Source of the DNA: Oscheius sp. JU75
Lineage: Eukaryota; Nematoda; Chromadorea; Rhabditida; Rhabditidae
Reading direction: 5' to 3'
DNA length: 64,000 bases
Assembly: GCA_037178855.1 (NCBI GenBank)
Contig: JASJZC010000006.1
Location: 868,001 to 932,000 of the forward strand
Shown piece by piece: positions 33,541 through 45,107 of the stretch; position 1 is the stretch's first letter, and every line of letters starts with the position of its first letter. The translations under genes were made by a program, and so were the position numbers. The notes beneath the pieces are model-generated. The model saw only the letters and a list, made by a program, of their open reading frames with translations, did not search any database and was not told the DNA's origin.

Positions 33541-34110
33541 TCTGAAGAATTTGGAATTGGATGGGTTTGAGGAAGAGGGGGAAAAATTTGGAGACAGGGT
33601 AGGTGCAGAAAGTGGCTACTCAATCCGAGCTAGACGTCGGTTTATATAGCAACGGGAGGAAGCTCTCATATTGTCAGCACCTGCACCAGCTGAGCGCAGC
33701 TCCCCCTCTCGCATGGCCAATTGTCAGCATTTTCGGGGCGCTCTCTCGCTGTTGTTTGTGTGGTTCGTGGCCTCTATTTTTTGGCAATTGCAAACGGAGA
33801 GAGATGGCGGCGACTGAGTCAGCAATAGGCTGTAATAGGAAACATACGAATAAGAGCTGGACCAAAGATCAGATGGTGATAAAGGATCCAATTGCGGAAA
33901 TTGTCATCCCGTTCAAGTACACATGGTGCGCTTGCAAAAAAAAGAGGTTCAGATCTTTGAAGAGACAGAGATCAGAATGTCTTAGTCTCTCTGTCACTCT
34001 ATCCGTCTGTTCCTCTGTCTCTGTATCTGTTTCCGTGCTCCCAACAGACTCACTTCTTATCACCCCACAAACAATACAGTGATAAAGCAAGGATTTACGT
34101 TCATCACAAT
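33541..34110. other. Intergenic region between GST copies A and B
   Basis: Holds the promoter of copy A and a TCTGTC-type tract near 33980-34040. The 159-codon plus-strand frame here runs through promoter and repeat sequence and shows no domain. Confidence 0.5.
33641..33648 (-). promoter_or_regulatory. TATA box of GST copy A
   Basis: The minus strand reads TATATAAA about 100 nt upstream of the ATG at 33540. Confidence 0.5.
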
Positions 34111-34777
34111 TTAGAACACAGTCTCAGGCCTGGTCTCGGTCCATTTCTTCAAATCCGGATGCGACTGAACCTTCTTGTAGTGTTTCCTCATCTCCGGGAA
34201 CTCGTCCAGAACTTCTGGAGCGTTCTTTTCGAAGAAGGACGATGTCAGTTCGGCAATCATGAGATCCACATAGGTCAGAGAGTCACCGACCAAGTAGCCG
34301 CTTCCACTGTTCTTCAGAGCGCGAACGAAGTAGGGTAGATTGGTCTTGGCGGCTGGGAGGAAGACTTCCTCCTTGAGCTTCTCCTTGTCCCCTTCTCCGA
34401 CTCCGAAAATGACAGCAATGTAGGGCTGGAAGGATTTGCAGAAGTCCTTGAACTGGTCCGACAGGGCGTCGACTTGGGCCTCGTCCCAGGCGTTCTTGCC
34501 GGCAAAGCCTGAAAATAGATTTTCGTAAGTGACAGAGAGACAGTAACTCACCATATTTTCTAGCCAGATACCGAGCGATGGCACTGCTCTGAGCCAGCTG
34601 TTTCCCATCCTCCTCCAAGACCGGGACCTGTCCAAATGGCATGGATGGTTTCAGAGCTGGCCAGTTGTCTCTCTCGACTCTGTGATCCTCGAACTCTTGC
34701 TTGGCTAAGAACAGAAGCTGTCTGTGGACTTCTGCCGCACCACGACCGTTCCAGTAGGTGACCTTGTAGTGAACCAT
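34111..34777 (-). CDS. Glutathione S-transferase, nematode sigma-like (copy B)
   Basis: Exons 34777-34552 and 34508-34111 give 207 residues in phase. Motifs are YKVTYWNGRGAAE, MPFGQVPVLEEDGKQLAQSS, GFAGKNAWDEAQVD and SGYLVGDSLTYVDL. The intron (43 nt) sits at the same codon as in copies A and C and holds a TCTGTC tract. It is the most diverged of the three copies (HRQLLFLAKQEFEDH near residue 18). It lies in tandem with A and head-to-head with C. Role as for copy A. Confidence 0.93.
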
Positions 34778-34863
34778 GTTCTGAAACGAGCTATGAAGTA
34801 GGGACTGAGAGACAGAGAGAAGAAAGGAATAAGAATCCGATGTCAGGGCAACCGCTCTGCACT

Positions 34864-34871
34864 CTATTTAT
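34864..34871 (-). promoter_or_regulatory. TATA box of GST copy B
   Basis: The minus strand reads TATAAATA about 87 nt upstream of the ATG at 34777. Confidence 0.5.
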
Positions 34872-34998
34872 AATTGGAATCGGGGCACAACATTTTATGT
34901 CCGACCTGTGTCTTTCTTTGCTGTCTCTGTTTGCAATGCTATTTCGTAACCTGGGTCACAAAGTGGGAACAGAGATTGTGCCCAGGCCAATTAGACTG

Positions 34999-35060
34999 GG
35001 ACAAACAGAGACAGAGACAGAGACAGAGACAGAGACAGAGACAGAGACAGAGACAGAGAC
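34999..35060. repeat. (GAGACA)n hexamer array
   Basis: About ten near-perfect units lie between the divergent GST genes B and C. Confidence 0.9.
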
Positions 35061-35096
35061 TGTTACTCATCCATAAATCGTTATCCCTCTAGGCTA

Positions 35097-35104
35097 TTTG
35101 TCAT
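35097..35104 (+). promoter_or_regulatory. Possible SKN-1-type site
   Basis: TTTGTCAT fits the WWTRTCAT consensus known for the nematode stress regulator SKN-1, which controls GST genes in C. elegans. One match in about 0.9 kb could be chance. Confidence 0.2.
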
Positions 35105-35672
35105 CTTCCAGCAATCTTCAATGATGCGAAAATGCTGACAAATGCCCGCCCCTTTCTGCACTGGAAACTTCCCTTTCCTCACATAAATAGCCAGGTCAGC
35201 CCGTTGGGTGGCATTGGACGCTCTCTCTTGGCTTGTTTACCTTCCACCTCCTATCATTGCTGGCATTCCGCAGTTATACTGACGCGTTTTCTACTCTCTA
35301 AAGTATACCCAGTTCAAATATCGCCCATAGAAAAGGTATGAGGAAATTAATGGGAGCCTTGAACCTTGGTCGATCGTGCAGAGGTGATCTTTGGCACTGT
35401 TTGCTGGCATCCTTTGTCGTTTCAATTTGAAAGACAGGGAGGCAGCAAAATCGATACTGCTCTCTACCTTTTATTTCGCTTTTTCCCCGAGTACAAAAAA
35501 GCTACCCAGTAATTCCTCTCCACGTTCACAGATCCCGCTCATATCCAAACACACTTTCTCTTTATTTTTTTTTTCCATCTGCACTCTGTGACCATGGCAA
35601 TAGATTCGCTCCGCCTTTTCCTCCTCTCTCAGCCCTCCCCCTACCATCTAGTCATCTCCTTGTTTCTAGAAA

Positions 35673-36337
35673 ATGGTCAGCTACAAGCTCGTCTACTTCA
35701 ACGGCCGTGGAGCTGGAGAGGTCATTCGACAGATCTTCTCCGTAGCCAAGGTCGACTTCGAGGACAAGAGAGTTAACCGCGATGACTGGCCAGCTCTCAA
35801 GGCTAGCATGCCTTTCGGACAGATGCCCGTTCTGGAAGAGGATGGCAAGCAACTGGCTCAGTCCTTGGCCATTGCTCGTTATTTGTCCAGGAAGTTCAGT
35901 GAGTTATGCGTTCTAAGGAAGAGAGACAGCGGTATCTTTCAGGCCTTGCCGGAAAGAACGCCTGGGAAGAGGCCCAGGTCGACGCTCTGGCCGACCAGTG
36001 GAAGGACTTCACCACCGCCATCCGTCCCTACGTCGTTGTCCTCCTCGGATTTGCCCAGGGAGACCTCGAGAAGCTCAAGGAGGAAACCTTCCTCCCGGCT
36101 GTCAAGCAGCACTTCCCCTTCTTCGTCAACGCCTTGAAAAAGAGCGGTCGCGGTTACTTGGTTGGAGACTCTCTGACCTATGTTGATCTGATCGTCGCCG
36201 AGTTTGTGGCCCAGATCGATGGGAAGGCTCCCCAGGCTGTTGATGGTTTCCCGGAGCTCCGGGAGCACTACAAGAAGGTCCACAGCAACCCGGAGCTGAA
36301 GAAATGGCGTGAGAGCCGTCCCGAGACTCCTTTTTAA
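35673..36337 (+). CDS. Glutathione S-transferase, nematode sigma-like (copy C)
   Basis: Exons 35673-35898 and 35943-36337 give 206 residues in phase. Motifs are YKLVYFNGRGAGEVIRQIF, MPVLEEDGKQLAQSLA, LAGKNAWEEAQVDALAD and RGYLVGDSLTYVDL; the C-terminus ESRPETPF matches copy A (ASRPETPF). The ATG follows an acceptor-like TTTCTAG by 3 nt, consistent with spliced-leader addition. Codon use is strongly biased to C-ending codons, suggesting high expression. Closest to copy A in sequence although on the opposite strand. Confidence 0.94.
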
Positions 36338-36394
36338 GGCGGGAGAGAAGAAACTGTGATCTCTGTTAACTATACTCTTCCCTGTCTTTTGATT

Positions 36395-36400
36395 AATAAA
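36395..36400 (+). terminator. Poly(A) signal of GST copy C
   Basis: AATAAA lies 58 nt after the stop codon. Confidence 0.6.
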
Positions 36401-36419
36401 GAGCACTTTCCAGGTGACT

Positions 36420-37210
36420 CTTGTCCCTCTGCGGTTGGAATCTTTATTTCCCGTGATGCTGTGGCCCAGCGTATTGTAGCACTCCATGACTAAACAGATC
36501 TTGTGGCAGCCCTTACCCGTCTCACACGGAACATATATCTAAAAGTTGCTAGGTTATTATTTCTGGTACCCTACCATGTTAGTGTTTTCAGTTTTCAGAG
36601 AGGGGGAACCGGAGGATGAATAGCCACACAGCCATGATTTTTTAGAAAGGTCGTTTCCACATGTATACGGTCATCATTGCTGATACCTCCCCGAAAAGGG
36701 CTGGAAACAACCAGGATGCCAAGTACGAGGAAATGAAGGCTACAATTGAGTATTGATAGAGCTTACGAAGAATAGAAGCCGCATTTCCTATTAGTTCCTC
36801 CCGAAAAGGCATAGTGTTTATTGAAGCATGAGAGTTCATTATTGGGTCTGAATGCCATAGACAGGGAGAAGGAGACAAAAAGACGCAGAGAGTCGGAAAG
36901 ACAGGGAGACAGTGTCACAGATGATGACTGGTAATAGACTCAGTCGTAATTGATGTTATAGGGTCGGTCTGTCTTAATAGGCCTTGTACTTTTGAAGAAT
37001 TAAAACAATTACCACATGAGAGTCTTATAGTGAGCACACTGCACCCCGTTCCAGACGTGTCTGGGTGTCGAAAAGGGCTCATCTCGAGGAAAAGAAACAG
37101 AAGCATAAGGAGAAAATTCTGAAAGACACTAGAACACAAAGCACCTGAAGTTATCTGAAAGAGGAGATGCATACTGGCTGAATGTAAAGAGAAACTTTGG
37201 GCTTGAGCTT
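36420..37210. other. Intergenic; no gene recognised
   Basis: Short frames only, with no motif. GACAGA-type sequence lies near 36860-36920. Confidence 0.4.
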
Positions 37211-37289
37211 TGAGGTGGGAATGCTAATGAGATTATTGGACTGTCTGGAACGGTAGAGGTTCTCTCTGTCTGTTTGTCTGTGTTACTGT

Positions 37290-37571
37290 TACCCGTCTCC
37301 TTCTGCAACCCTGGAGAACAACCGCTCATCGGAGCCCCACTGGCAGGCTTCTGCCCTTTTGTACGTCAAGCACTGACTGGGTAAAGCCTCTCGTCTGCGA
37401 CAAGCCCGCTGGAAAGTGCGTTAACAAGAGGAACATGCTCTTCCGCAACTGGCTGAACTTTGCCATTATCGTAAGGCTTTTAGAGAGAGTCACTAACGGC
37501 AGTTATTTCAGTGTTCTTCCGAAGACCACTGTCCGAAGGGTCTCTTCTGCATCGATGAGACCTGTCGATAA
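37290..37571 (+). CDS. Cysteine-rich secreted protein, 5' end unresolved
   Basis: An open exon ending at 37470 (hydrophobic VLLLPVSFC, then FCPFC, VCDKPAGKC and WLNFAII) joins across a 41-nt intron to 37512-37571. That last exon encodes CSSEDHCPKGLFCIDETCR and a stop. The final module has the spacing C-x5-C-x5-C-x4-C, like the peptides at 42 and 61 kb. CAATAAAAG follows the stop. The hydrophobic stretch could be a signal peptide, but no clean start was found. It may belong to the small secreted family described below. Confidence 0.4.
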
Positions 37572-37619
37572 GCTACCGGTCAATAAAAGTCATTCGCAAT
37601 GCTTATGCTGTTGTTGACA

Positions 37620-37705
37620 GATAGAAAAACAGAGAGACTGAGAGAGAGAGACAGAGAAACAGAGAGACAGGAAGACAGAGAGACTGAGAGACTGAGAGAC
37701 AGAAC
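37620..37705. repeat. GACAGAGA purine tract
   Basis: Interrupted GAGACAGAGA and GACTGAGA repeats lie between the Cys-rich gene and the angiomotin-like gene. Confidence 0.85.
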
Positions 37706-37959
37706 AAACAGACTGTCATCCCTGTTTTCCGCCTGAATCATTGCCCAAACTTCTCGCATTCTTCAACAAAATGTCTCGGGGGTCCCGCAACTCTTGACCG
37801 CTATCAATCGATCCGATCGCGCGGCAATCGGCACCCAACCCGCCTACACTACTTTCCCACGCCAGGTAAAATTGATTTTCTTTGCTTTTTTTCACTCTCA
37901 TTTTGTCTTTTTCATCCAATTATCTTAAAAATACATCATAATGACAAGAATTAAGGTGG

Positions 37960-40900
37960 ATGGACCTACCGGTCCCGTCACGGGAGGCCAGAGGAAAGTC
38001 AGCCGAGTTTGATGGGCGCAGGATCAACACTGTCCAACCTATGCATCAAGGTAGGTCTTTTATTTAATTTTTATGTTAAAGAGCTTCTAAACTACCACAT
38101 TTTTAGGAGAATCGATGCTAATCAACCTGATGAAAGAACACCAACAGCAACAAGCTGCCCAAGCCGCCTCTAGCCAACAGAGTGTCATTGGACTGAGTGA
38201 GCAGCAGAAAATAATGCAGGGTAGGCCATTTTACAACTTTTTTGACAGAGTATCCAGGTACCGCAAGCTCTGGATCCATCCTGGAAGACAACGATCGAAA
38301 GCTACAACAAATGCTGGAGAAGTACCAGAGCCAGGTGAAGCTACAGGCGCAAAGGAATCCGACACCGGCGCAGCAAAAACAGTCTTCGAGGAACAATTTG
38401 CACAAGATTGAGAAAGTGTGAGTCTCTGTCTCTATCAAAAGAACACTCCGATGAGCTCACCAAATGTTTTTCGGCGATGCTTCGACTGGTAAAAGATAAG
38501 TCTTGATGTCCATTGAACAAGATAGCCGGAAATGAAGTCATCATAAAATTTCAGAGCCAGTACCGTCCAACGGAATGGAGGAGCTGTCCCCCAGGGGAGA
38601 ACGATGAGTCACTCTCAGCCCTGTCTAATAGCCATTACGGATCGACCTCCCGAGTAGTAAGTACCCTGCTCTTTTTGTTTATCTTATCGCACGGTTCCAA
38701 ACAATTCCGAATAGTCTATGGGAGGCGCCGAACAGTCAGAAGGGCCAACGCCCTTTGAGGAACATTTTCTGACAGAGAGCATTGGAAATTTTTAGTACTC
38801 CTCATCCTGTAAATCATCCGTATCAGAGACTGTCATCTGGGTCTGGAGAGCAACAGGCGGCTGAGATGACCGGTAATGGACTGGGAAATCAAAGGGTAGG
38901 TGATCTGTCTCTCTGTCTTTCTGTCCCTCTGCCTTTTTGTCTTTCCGGCTTACTCATTCCGATAAGACCGATTAGAAAAGCTTACTAGACTAGGGAACTG
39001 CCATTTCTTCATCAACATGCGTCTTCAGGTACCTAATAATCAAAAACTGGTCAACTCTCTCCGAGAGGAGAACCTACACCTCAAGAGGGAAATGGATACC
39101 TTGAAGAAGAAGTTACTGAAGCTGCAACAGGTTAGCTAAGATTCACATTGATTTTCATTGAACTGTTATAGATTGAGGCAGCTTACAACCGAATCGAGCA
39201 CGAATACGACAGCCTACTTCGAGAGAAAGAGAGACAGGATAGTTTGGAGAAGAGTGCCTTGGCCCAAATGGAGATTCACTTGAAAAGAGCCATGGCAGAG
39301 AAAGATGCCTTACAGGAGAGACTGGAGCAGAGCTCAACTTCTATGGCCAACTATCAACATGCCCAGGCTGTGGAGAAGATCAACCAGCTGAACATGGTTC
39401 TAGCGGATCTGATTACGCAGAGTAAGTGAGAGAGAAACAGAGAGACAGAGAGATAGAGAGATAGTGCAATCCCCTCGCTTTCAGACAAAGACCTTCAAGC
39501 TTGCAAAGACCGTCAGCGACTGGAAATCGACGCCCAGACAGCTACTCTGGAAGAGCAACGAAACCACATTGCATTCCTGGACAAAGCCTTGAGTAATGCC
39601 CAGGAGAGGCTGACCAAGAGAGAGAAGGTGGGTTTCATCTCTGTCTCTGTCACAGTCTTTTCCTTTTTAGACCTGTGAAGAGCTCTCACATGTAGCTGAC
39701 ACTAATAGACAGCTACAGAGACAGCTGCAAGAGACTCTCATGGACAAACAGGCCCGGGACGAGGCTCATTCCACTGAAAGAGCCCAATGGGAGATGGAAA
39801 TCACGCAGCTGAAAATGCAGTTGAACAAGGTATCTCACCTATATTCTCTCAACTGTCTCTCTTTCAGGATGCATCGCTGTCCGGTAGCCTCAAACGTTCT
39901 TCAGCTGTCCGTCTCTCAACAGACACCAACGATGAGACCCTGACCCGGCTCAAGAAGACCATCTATAGCAAGGACGAGAGGATAACGCAGTTGGAAAGAG
40001 CAGTGGTGGATCTGAGACAAAAACAGCACGAGGAGATAGACAGGAAGAACAGTCAGATGATAGCACTGAGCGAGAATCTGGAGGCAAAGGTCCAGAAACT
40101 GGAAGAGGAGAAGAGCGAAAAGGAGAGAAGGATAGCCGAGCTGATGGAAGAGAGGGAGAAGCTGGGAGAAATAATTGGAGAGAGCAGGTGAGAGACAGTG
40201 AGACAGTGAAACAGAGAGACAGAGAGGTTGCTACATTCCATTTTCAGGGGCGACTTCTTCTACTCCAGAGAGCGGGAAGACGGGACAGCTTCCAGAGATT
40301 TCCATCGTCTGGAACAGATGAGAGAGAACATTCAGGAGAGGAAGAAAAGAAGCCGAGTCACGATTCCTGGCGGTCTTATAACTGACCACGCCCGTTCCAA
40401 CTCCGGATCCTACGTTCAGACGACTTCTCCTCACAGGTCACAGCTCTTTTGTGGCTTTGAACCCCTCATTTCAGGACCGGCGCATTCCAAAGTCCCTTCT
40501 TCGATCATTCCGTTTTGCCAGACCTTCCTGGCATCACTTACAGCTCCTCGAGACCGATGGATACCAATGGTAATGGCTATGGACTGTATACGACTACTGT
40601 GGCATTCAGGTGAGTCAAGCTTAGTCTTTGCTTTTTTCTTGTCCATATCAGTGTGTTGCAAAACTACCGTGTTTACATTCCTTGCTTCCTAGACAACCTC
40701 TAATACAACATTGATCCGAAGAATTCGAAATTTTGTACCCAGTTGGTACATAGCTTGTTGATTCTTAGTTTTTCAATAGTCTGGAGCTAACTCCCAACCT
40801 ATATTTATTACCTGTGAGATTACAGGATCGGCAGAAAAGAATAGACAAGAAGTTCAGTGTGTCTATAAACTTACTAGCCCTGTTCAAAACTGCGTAGAAC

Positions 40901-41487
40901 AGACCATCTGCTTGTGGTAACTTTTTGCCAATAGATTCGCGCTTTTGGTTCGTGACCTCGTGGATTCATGAAGTTTTCTCTAGGTTTGGAACAACGTTAG
41001 GCCCCTTTTAGTTCCCTACACGTTGTCAGGACAGACATTAGTAGACAGCAGAGAGATGACAAAACTTCTAGGAAGAAAATTGAGACACAGACAGTAAGAG
41101 TAAATGCTGAACTGTTCAGCACCGGTACAACAGAGACATAATCTGTTTTTGCCGTTTTCAGAAATCTCAGGCAGTTTTTCTATCCAGCTTCTTCTTTCCC
41201 TCTGTAGCCTGTAGTTCCCTAGATTCCATCTCAACACCCTGAACTCTTTCAGAAGTCAAGACACTGGCCTAGCCGACTCTCTTGGCTCAATCAATTCCTT
41301 TCCCGAGCCAAACGAGCCCATACAGAAGGCCTCAAAATACTATGAACTAGTCCTACAAAATGATACCTTGGTCAAACGGACACGTTCCATTCATACGAGG
41401 AAACAGGGACAAGTTGGTGGTGAAAGCACAAATTGCAGAGGAGGCGACGACATCGAGCTGACCGAGCCCCCGGCGTGGAAACCTTGA
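37960..41487 (+). CDS. Angiomotin-like coiled-coil protein
   Basis: About twelve exons; those I joined keep phase. The N-terminal region is Gln/Ser-rich and low in order (KLQQMLEKYQSQVKLQAQ). The middle is a long coiled coil, including IEAAYNRIEHEYDSLLRE and EEQRNHIAFLDKALSNAQER. The latter closely resembles the angiomotin block [20 protein letters not shown], and the order of blocks matches motins. A KDERITQLERAVVDLRQK-type segment follows, then a basic hinge and a short C-terminal tail ending at 41487. Motins are junctional scaffolds that bind YAP-type coactivators. I found no clear PPxY. Several introns hold GACAGA or TCTGTC tracts. The start could be earlier than 37960. Confidence 0.55.
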
Positions 41488-41489
41488 AG

Positions 41490-41880
41490 TGAATCCGAGA
41501 AATCGACCGAAGTTCCAAGAAATTGTGATTAGATATAGCTAGTCTGGCCCCCTTCTGTATATAGCTTCATGTTTTGGGTCCTGCCAAGAAGATGTATACT
41601 TCGTGACGGGACCCAAGAGTCCCTTGCATACTACTTACGCATAATTACTTAGTTCCTTCCTTTAAGTTTGTGTCCCCTTCAGTTGTCCTTGATTCAGAAT
41701 CTGTACCTTGCCCAAACATATTCTTTGCTCACTGTTTTTGCGAATACGCCCCTTGTTCAAGAGGAATCCCGAACATTCATAATCTGTGATCGAAGTAGAG
41801 AGGAAATAATGAAATAGTGATACAGAGAGACAGAGTCAGAGATAGAGAGAAATAGAGACATGTGACCACTTCATTTAGAC
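41490..41880. other. 3' flank and intergenic sequence
   Basis: No coding signal. A GACAGA-type tract lies at about 41820-41860. Confidence 0.5.
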
Positions 41881-41899
41881 GAGTTTATTTCCCGATCTT

Positions 41900-42253
41900 C
41901 TACAGTGGTTCAGTCCTGGGTCGAGCCAGAGTACAGACCCCGCCGAAACAGAGTTCATCGTACTTCTCGTGACATGCACTGTTGTTCGAGCAGGACTTCT
42001 TGGTTGGCTGAAAATCTTGACCTTGCTTCCGGATTGAAACCCACAATAATGTTGAGTTTGGTTTTTTTCCAGCATGTCTTTCTCAGACAGACTTCATTCA
42101 TAGAGCAAGAGTCATTGGTACATGCATGGGACACAACGACTATGAGAAGAATCTAAAGGAATGACACGAAAGCTCGAGTTGCCTAATTTGTGTGTGTTTC
42201 GACTCTGGAACAGAGAGACAGAGAAACCAGCTTACCAGGAGAAGAAGACGCAT
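41900..42253 (-). CDS. Small secreted peptide with two four-cysteine modules
   Basis: Three exons: 42253-42236 (18 nt, MRLLLL), 42152-42045 (108 nt) and 42007-41900 (108 nt). They sum to 234 nt, or 77 residues, in phase with GT-AG introns. Exons 1 and 2 form the signal peptide (MRLLLLILLIVVVSHA). Exon 2 then holds CTNDSCSMNEVCLRKTC and exon 3 holds CSNNSACHEKYDELCFGGVC. These are two modules of the type C-x4/5-C-x5/7-C-x4-C, one per exon. The modules resemble half of an EB or Dickkopf-like cysteine fold, though that is inference. AATAAA follows the stop. I recognise no named family. Likely extracellular. Confidence 0.7.
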
Positions 42254-42399
42254 ATCTATAAATGGCAGACGGAGTGGGAAAGAGCGTCGTGAGACGGTTC
42301 AATGTGATTTCAAATGATTGCTTAGTGTTTGCTGAGAAAAAGGAAGGTCGATTGATCAGTACGCACGGTATCAGTCTTTCATTGAATGACAGAACTGCT

Positions 42400-43160
42400 T
42401 TATACAGTGTGACCTTTTCCTTCCAAGAACTGACAAATCTGAGCTGCAGTTGGAAGAAAGGACCCCAACGGTTTGATCTTTTCATTGTCATCGCGTCTCT
42501 CAGATCTTAGGCAAGCTACGATCAGCTCGACTAGATTCTCGTGCAAGTCGTCTCGAATTTTCGGTCGGACAGTTCTGTTTAGCAACAAAGCTTCTTTCAG
42601 CCTTCTTCTCTATTGGAGACAGAGAAAAGGATTACTTAAAGAATATTAGGTCGAGTCAACTAAACTCCCACCGGCCATCATGAGTGATTAAGTCAAGGAC
42701 CAATTCGTAACTCCAAATGTCGCTCGAATAGTCGGAGAAGCAAAACCACTGAAGCGTTTCCGGAGCCGAGAAAGGAAGTGATGAATTAGATTAAAGGTTG
42801 TTGTACATACGACAGACTCACTTTGAAGTTATAGTAGCAGCATTTGGCCGTATTCTGAAAGACTGAAAATCACCCAACTTCAAATAGAAACGTCCATTCT
42901 CCGGCTTTTTCTGACTTTCCGATGTTCTGCATCTGCTCTGCAAAATTGTAGAGCAGATGCGGAATACGTAATTTTTTTCTTATATTAAGAAATGAAGTAA
43001 GGGGTACTTATATTAGAGCTTTTACGGTAAGTAGAAGTTAAAAGTTTACCTCGATCGAGGCTTCCGCCAGCCATCACGGACCCCTGGTTTAATCTGTTGG
43101 GAATATGTCTCGTATATTCTGTACAGCTTGACGATGTTTGGGTGCTTTCCTCTCTAAAAA
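42400..43160 (-). pseudogene. Third TAK1-like kinase copy, probably broken
   Basis: Read on the minus strand: a subdomain III-V-like HPNIVKLY stretch; a possible catalytic loop reading HRKVRKSR in one frame; in the next frame FYLKLGDFQSF, where DFG has become DFQ; a subdomain IX-like SSDIWSYELVLDL; and a C-terminal block starting TVRPKIRDDLHENLVEL and ending near 42400. The frame break around the catalytic loop and loss of both key motifs point to a pseudogene. If it is spliced around the break, it is a pseudokinase. Confidence 0.45.
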
Positions 43161-43189
43161 AAATATACTAAAAATAAAATAGTGCGTTT

Positions 43190-43712
43190 TCTTTATGCCC
43201 CGGCGAGCTTTTTGTCTAGCCGGTGGAATAATGGAACCAGGGCACTGAAAACACCTCTATGAATGACCGAAATCGTAGCCATATAGCCTGTATCTATCAG
43301 CATCTAATCCTTTGGTATGAATGTGGGAAGCACAGGGACTTTGCACGTAGAACTGGACGTCTACGACTTCTGACCTCATTTTCGGATAGACCAAAACAAA
43401 GCTCAATTTTTAGAGCCAAGATTACAGGTTCCACCTTTGTAATGTTCAGCAAAAATCCGTGATCTGCTCTATAAGATTGAAGAACGCGCAAAACTCGAAA
43501 ATGTTTTGGTCTACTCGAGAATGTCGCAGACTTCCAGTTCAAGCTGTAAAGTTCCTGCACTTCCGACATCCTTACCAAGATGTTGGATATACAGGCTAGA
43601 TGGTTACGATCGATCATTTATAGGCTATTCCGGAGTTATAAGAGCCATGGTTTTATTAAATTCCCGGCTAGCCAAAAGTTTAGCCAGGGACATAAAGAAA
43701 CGGCTCTGGTCT
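43190..43712. repeat. Foldback repeat with ends of about 110 bp
   Basis: 43197-43300 and 43590-43712 are diverged inverted copies (shared: CTAGCC, ATTCC, CTATATAGCCTGTAT-type stretches). A third copy lies at 45108-45240 in the orientation of the left end. MITE-like. Confidence 0.5.
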
Positions 43713-44105
43713 AAATGAAGTGGTCACATGCAAAAAAAGTGGTCCCAAAACAAGCATAGGGATTATTCACCTGAACTAAAAGGGTTTTAACCCGAAGCGA
43801 TTGGGCGATGCCATACATCTATAGGCTTAGTGCCGGTACACCATTGCCTGATGCACATCCTAAGTTTGCACCAAGAAGCTCTACCAGGGTTTTTGGGTGC
43901 GGCTCTTGAATGCAAACTTAAGGGCTAAGCTGCGCATCAGGTAATGGTATAGCGGCACTAAGCCTATAGATGTATGGTATTCCTCTCGCTTCAGCACATT
44001 CACAAAAAAAATGAAATCTTTGGGATCACAATTTTTTTTTACAATTTTTCATGGGGCCACTGTTTTTGCATGGGACAAATTTTTTAGACCAGAGCTAAAG
44101 AAACC
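43700..44105. mobile_element. Palindromic MITE
   Basis: The outer inverted ends (CTCTGGTCTAAA...GTGGTCCC and its complement at 44055-44105) enclose a tight palindrome. There, 43811-43885 (CCATACATCTATAGGCTTAG...) pairs with 43905-43985. It has no coding potential. Confidence 0.6.
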
Positions 44106-44511
44106 CTCCAAATTCTTACCAGGCTCGCAAGCTTTTCCACTTCCTTTCTTTCATGTTCGCCAAATTTGTGAAATATTTTAACACAGACAAATCTTAAATC
44201 GTGGAGAACGCTAACATGCTACTACTTACACAAACCCCGTTATGTTGGCTGCAAAAGTAGTGCCTTCACCTCCTCCCATCAAAAACTGCAGACCATTCAA
44301 ACGTGTCGTGCCCAAACTTGATGTTTGGTATTTCGATATCTGGCTCCTCTTCATATTCGTTCTCTGGCTATACGATAATAAAATGGTTGCATCTTACCTA
44401 CTGTTTTGTTTTCTTCCATTGAGAAGAGAGAGGGAGAAATATGAGCTCTAGGCTACCTTAAAGGGACACTGACATTGCGGGTGTATGGATGTCCTCCGGG
44501 CACGACTTTTC

Positions 44512-45060
44512 TTGTTGGGTCCCGCGACCAAGTTTCCTGAAAATCAATCTTTCGTATTTTTCGGTGCTTGGCACACATTTTCATGACTTCTAAGTGTGTT
44601 TAATCGATTTACCGTCAAATTCTACCCTAGAATGGCTATTCTAGAATTTCACTTTGATAGAGAAATGACCGAGAAAAATGAGAAAAAAATTGATAAAACG
44701 TTATCTTTTTCCATCGCACAGCCTTTTTCTCCATTTTTTGGCAATATTTCTGTCGAAGTAGACTATTCTAGGATATAAATTGACGGTCAATCAATTAAAC
44801 ACACTTAGAAATCAAGAGAATGGATTCTTGTACGGCCATTTTCCCTATTTTTCACGGTAGTTTTTCTGTCAAAGTAGCTTACTCTATAGTGGAATTTAGC
44901 GACGAAACGGCTAAACACATACAGAAACCTAGAAAATCTGTGCAAAGCGCCAGAAAAAGCAAAAGATAAGTTTTCAGGGAACTTCGTTGCGGGACCCGTT
45001 TAAAAATAAACCGCGCTTCCTTCACCTGCTCACCCATAACTGAAATATTCCTTTAAAGGG
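44512..45060. repeat. Foldback repeat with GGGTCCCGC ends
   Basis: GTTGGGTCCCGCGACCAAG at 44514 is mirrored by the complement near 44990. Internal blocks (TCTAGAAT, ATTTACCGTC, GTGTGTTTAATCG) also recur inverted. AAAGGGACACTGACATT at 44460 recurs as AAAGGGACGCTGTCATT at 45056. A partial copy follows at 45480-45620. Confidence 0.5.
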
Positions 45061-45107
45061 ACGCTGTCATTATGGGTAAATGGGTGGATGACCGAACGCG
45101 TTTTTTT

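Noticed and set aside
34840-35092. Frames rich in repeated Glu-Thr or Arg-Gln
   Set aside because: Translation of the (GAGACA)n microsatellite.
35939-36487. 182-codon minus-strand frame
   Set aside because: Antisense shadow of GST copy C exon 2; no motif of its own.
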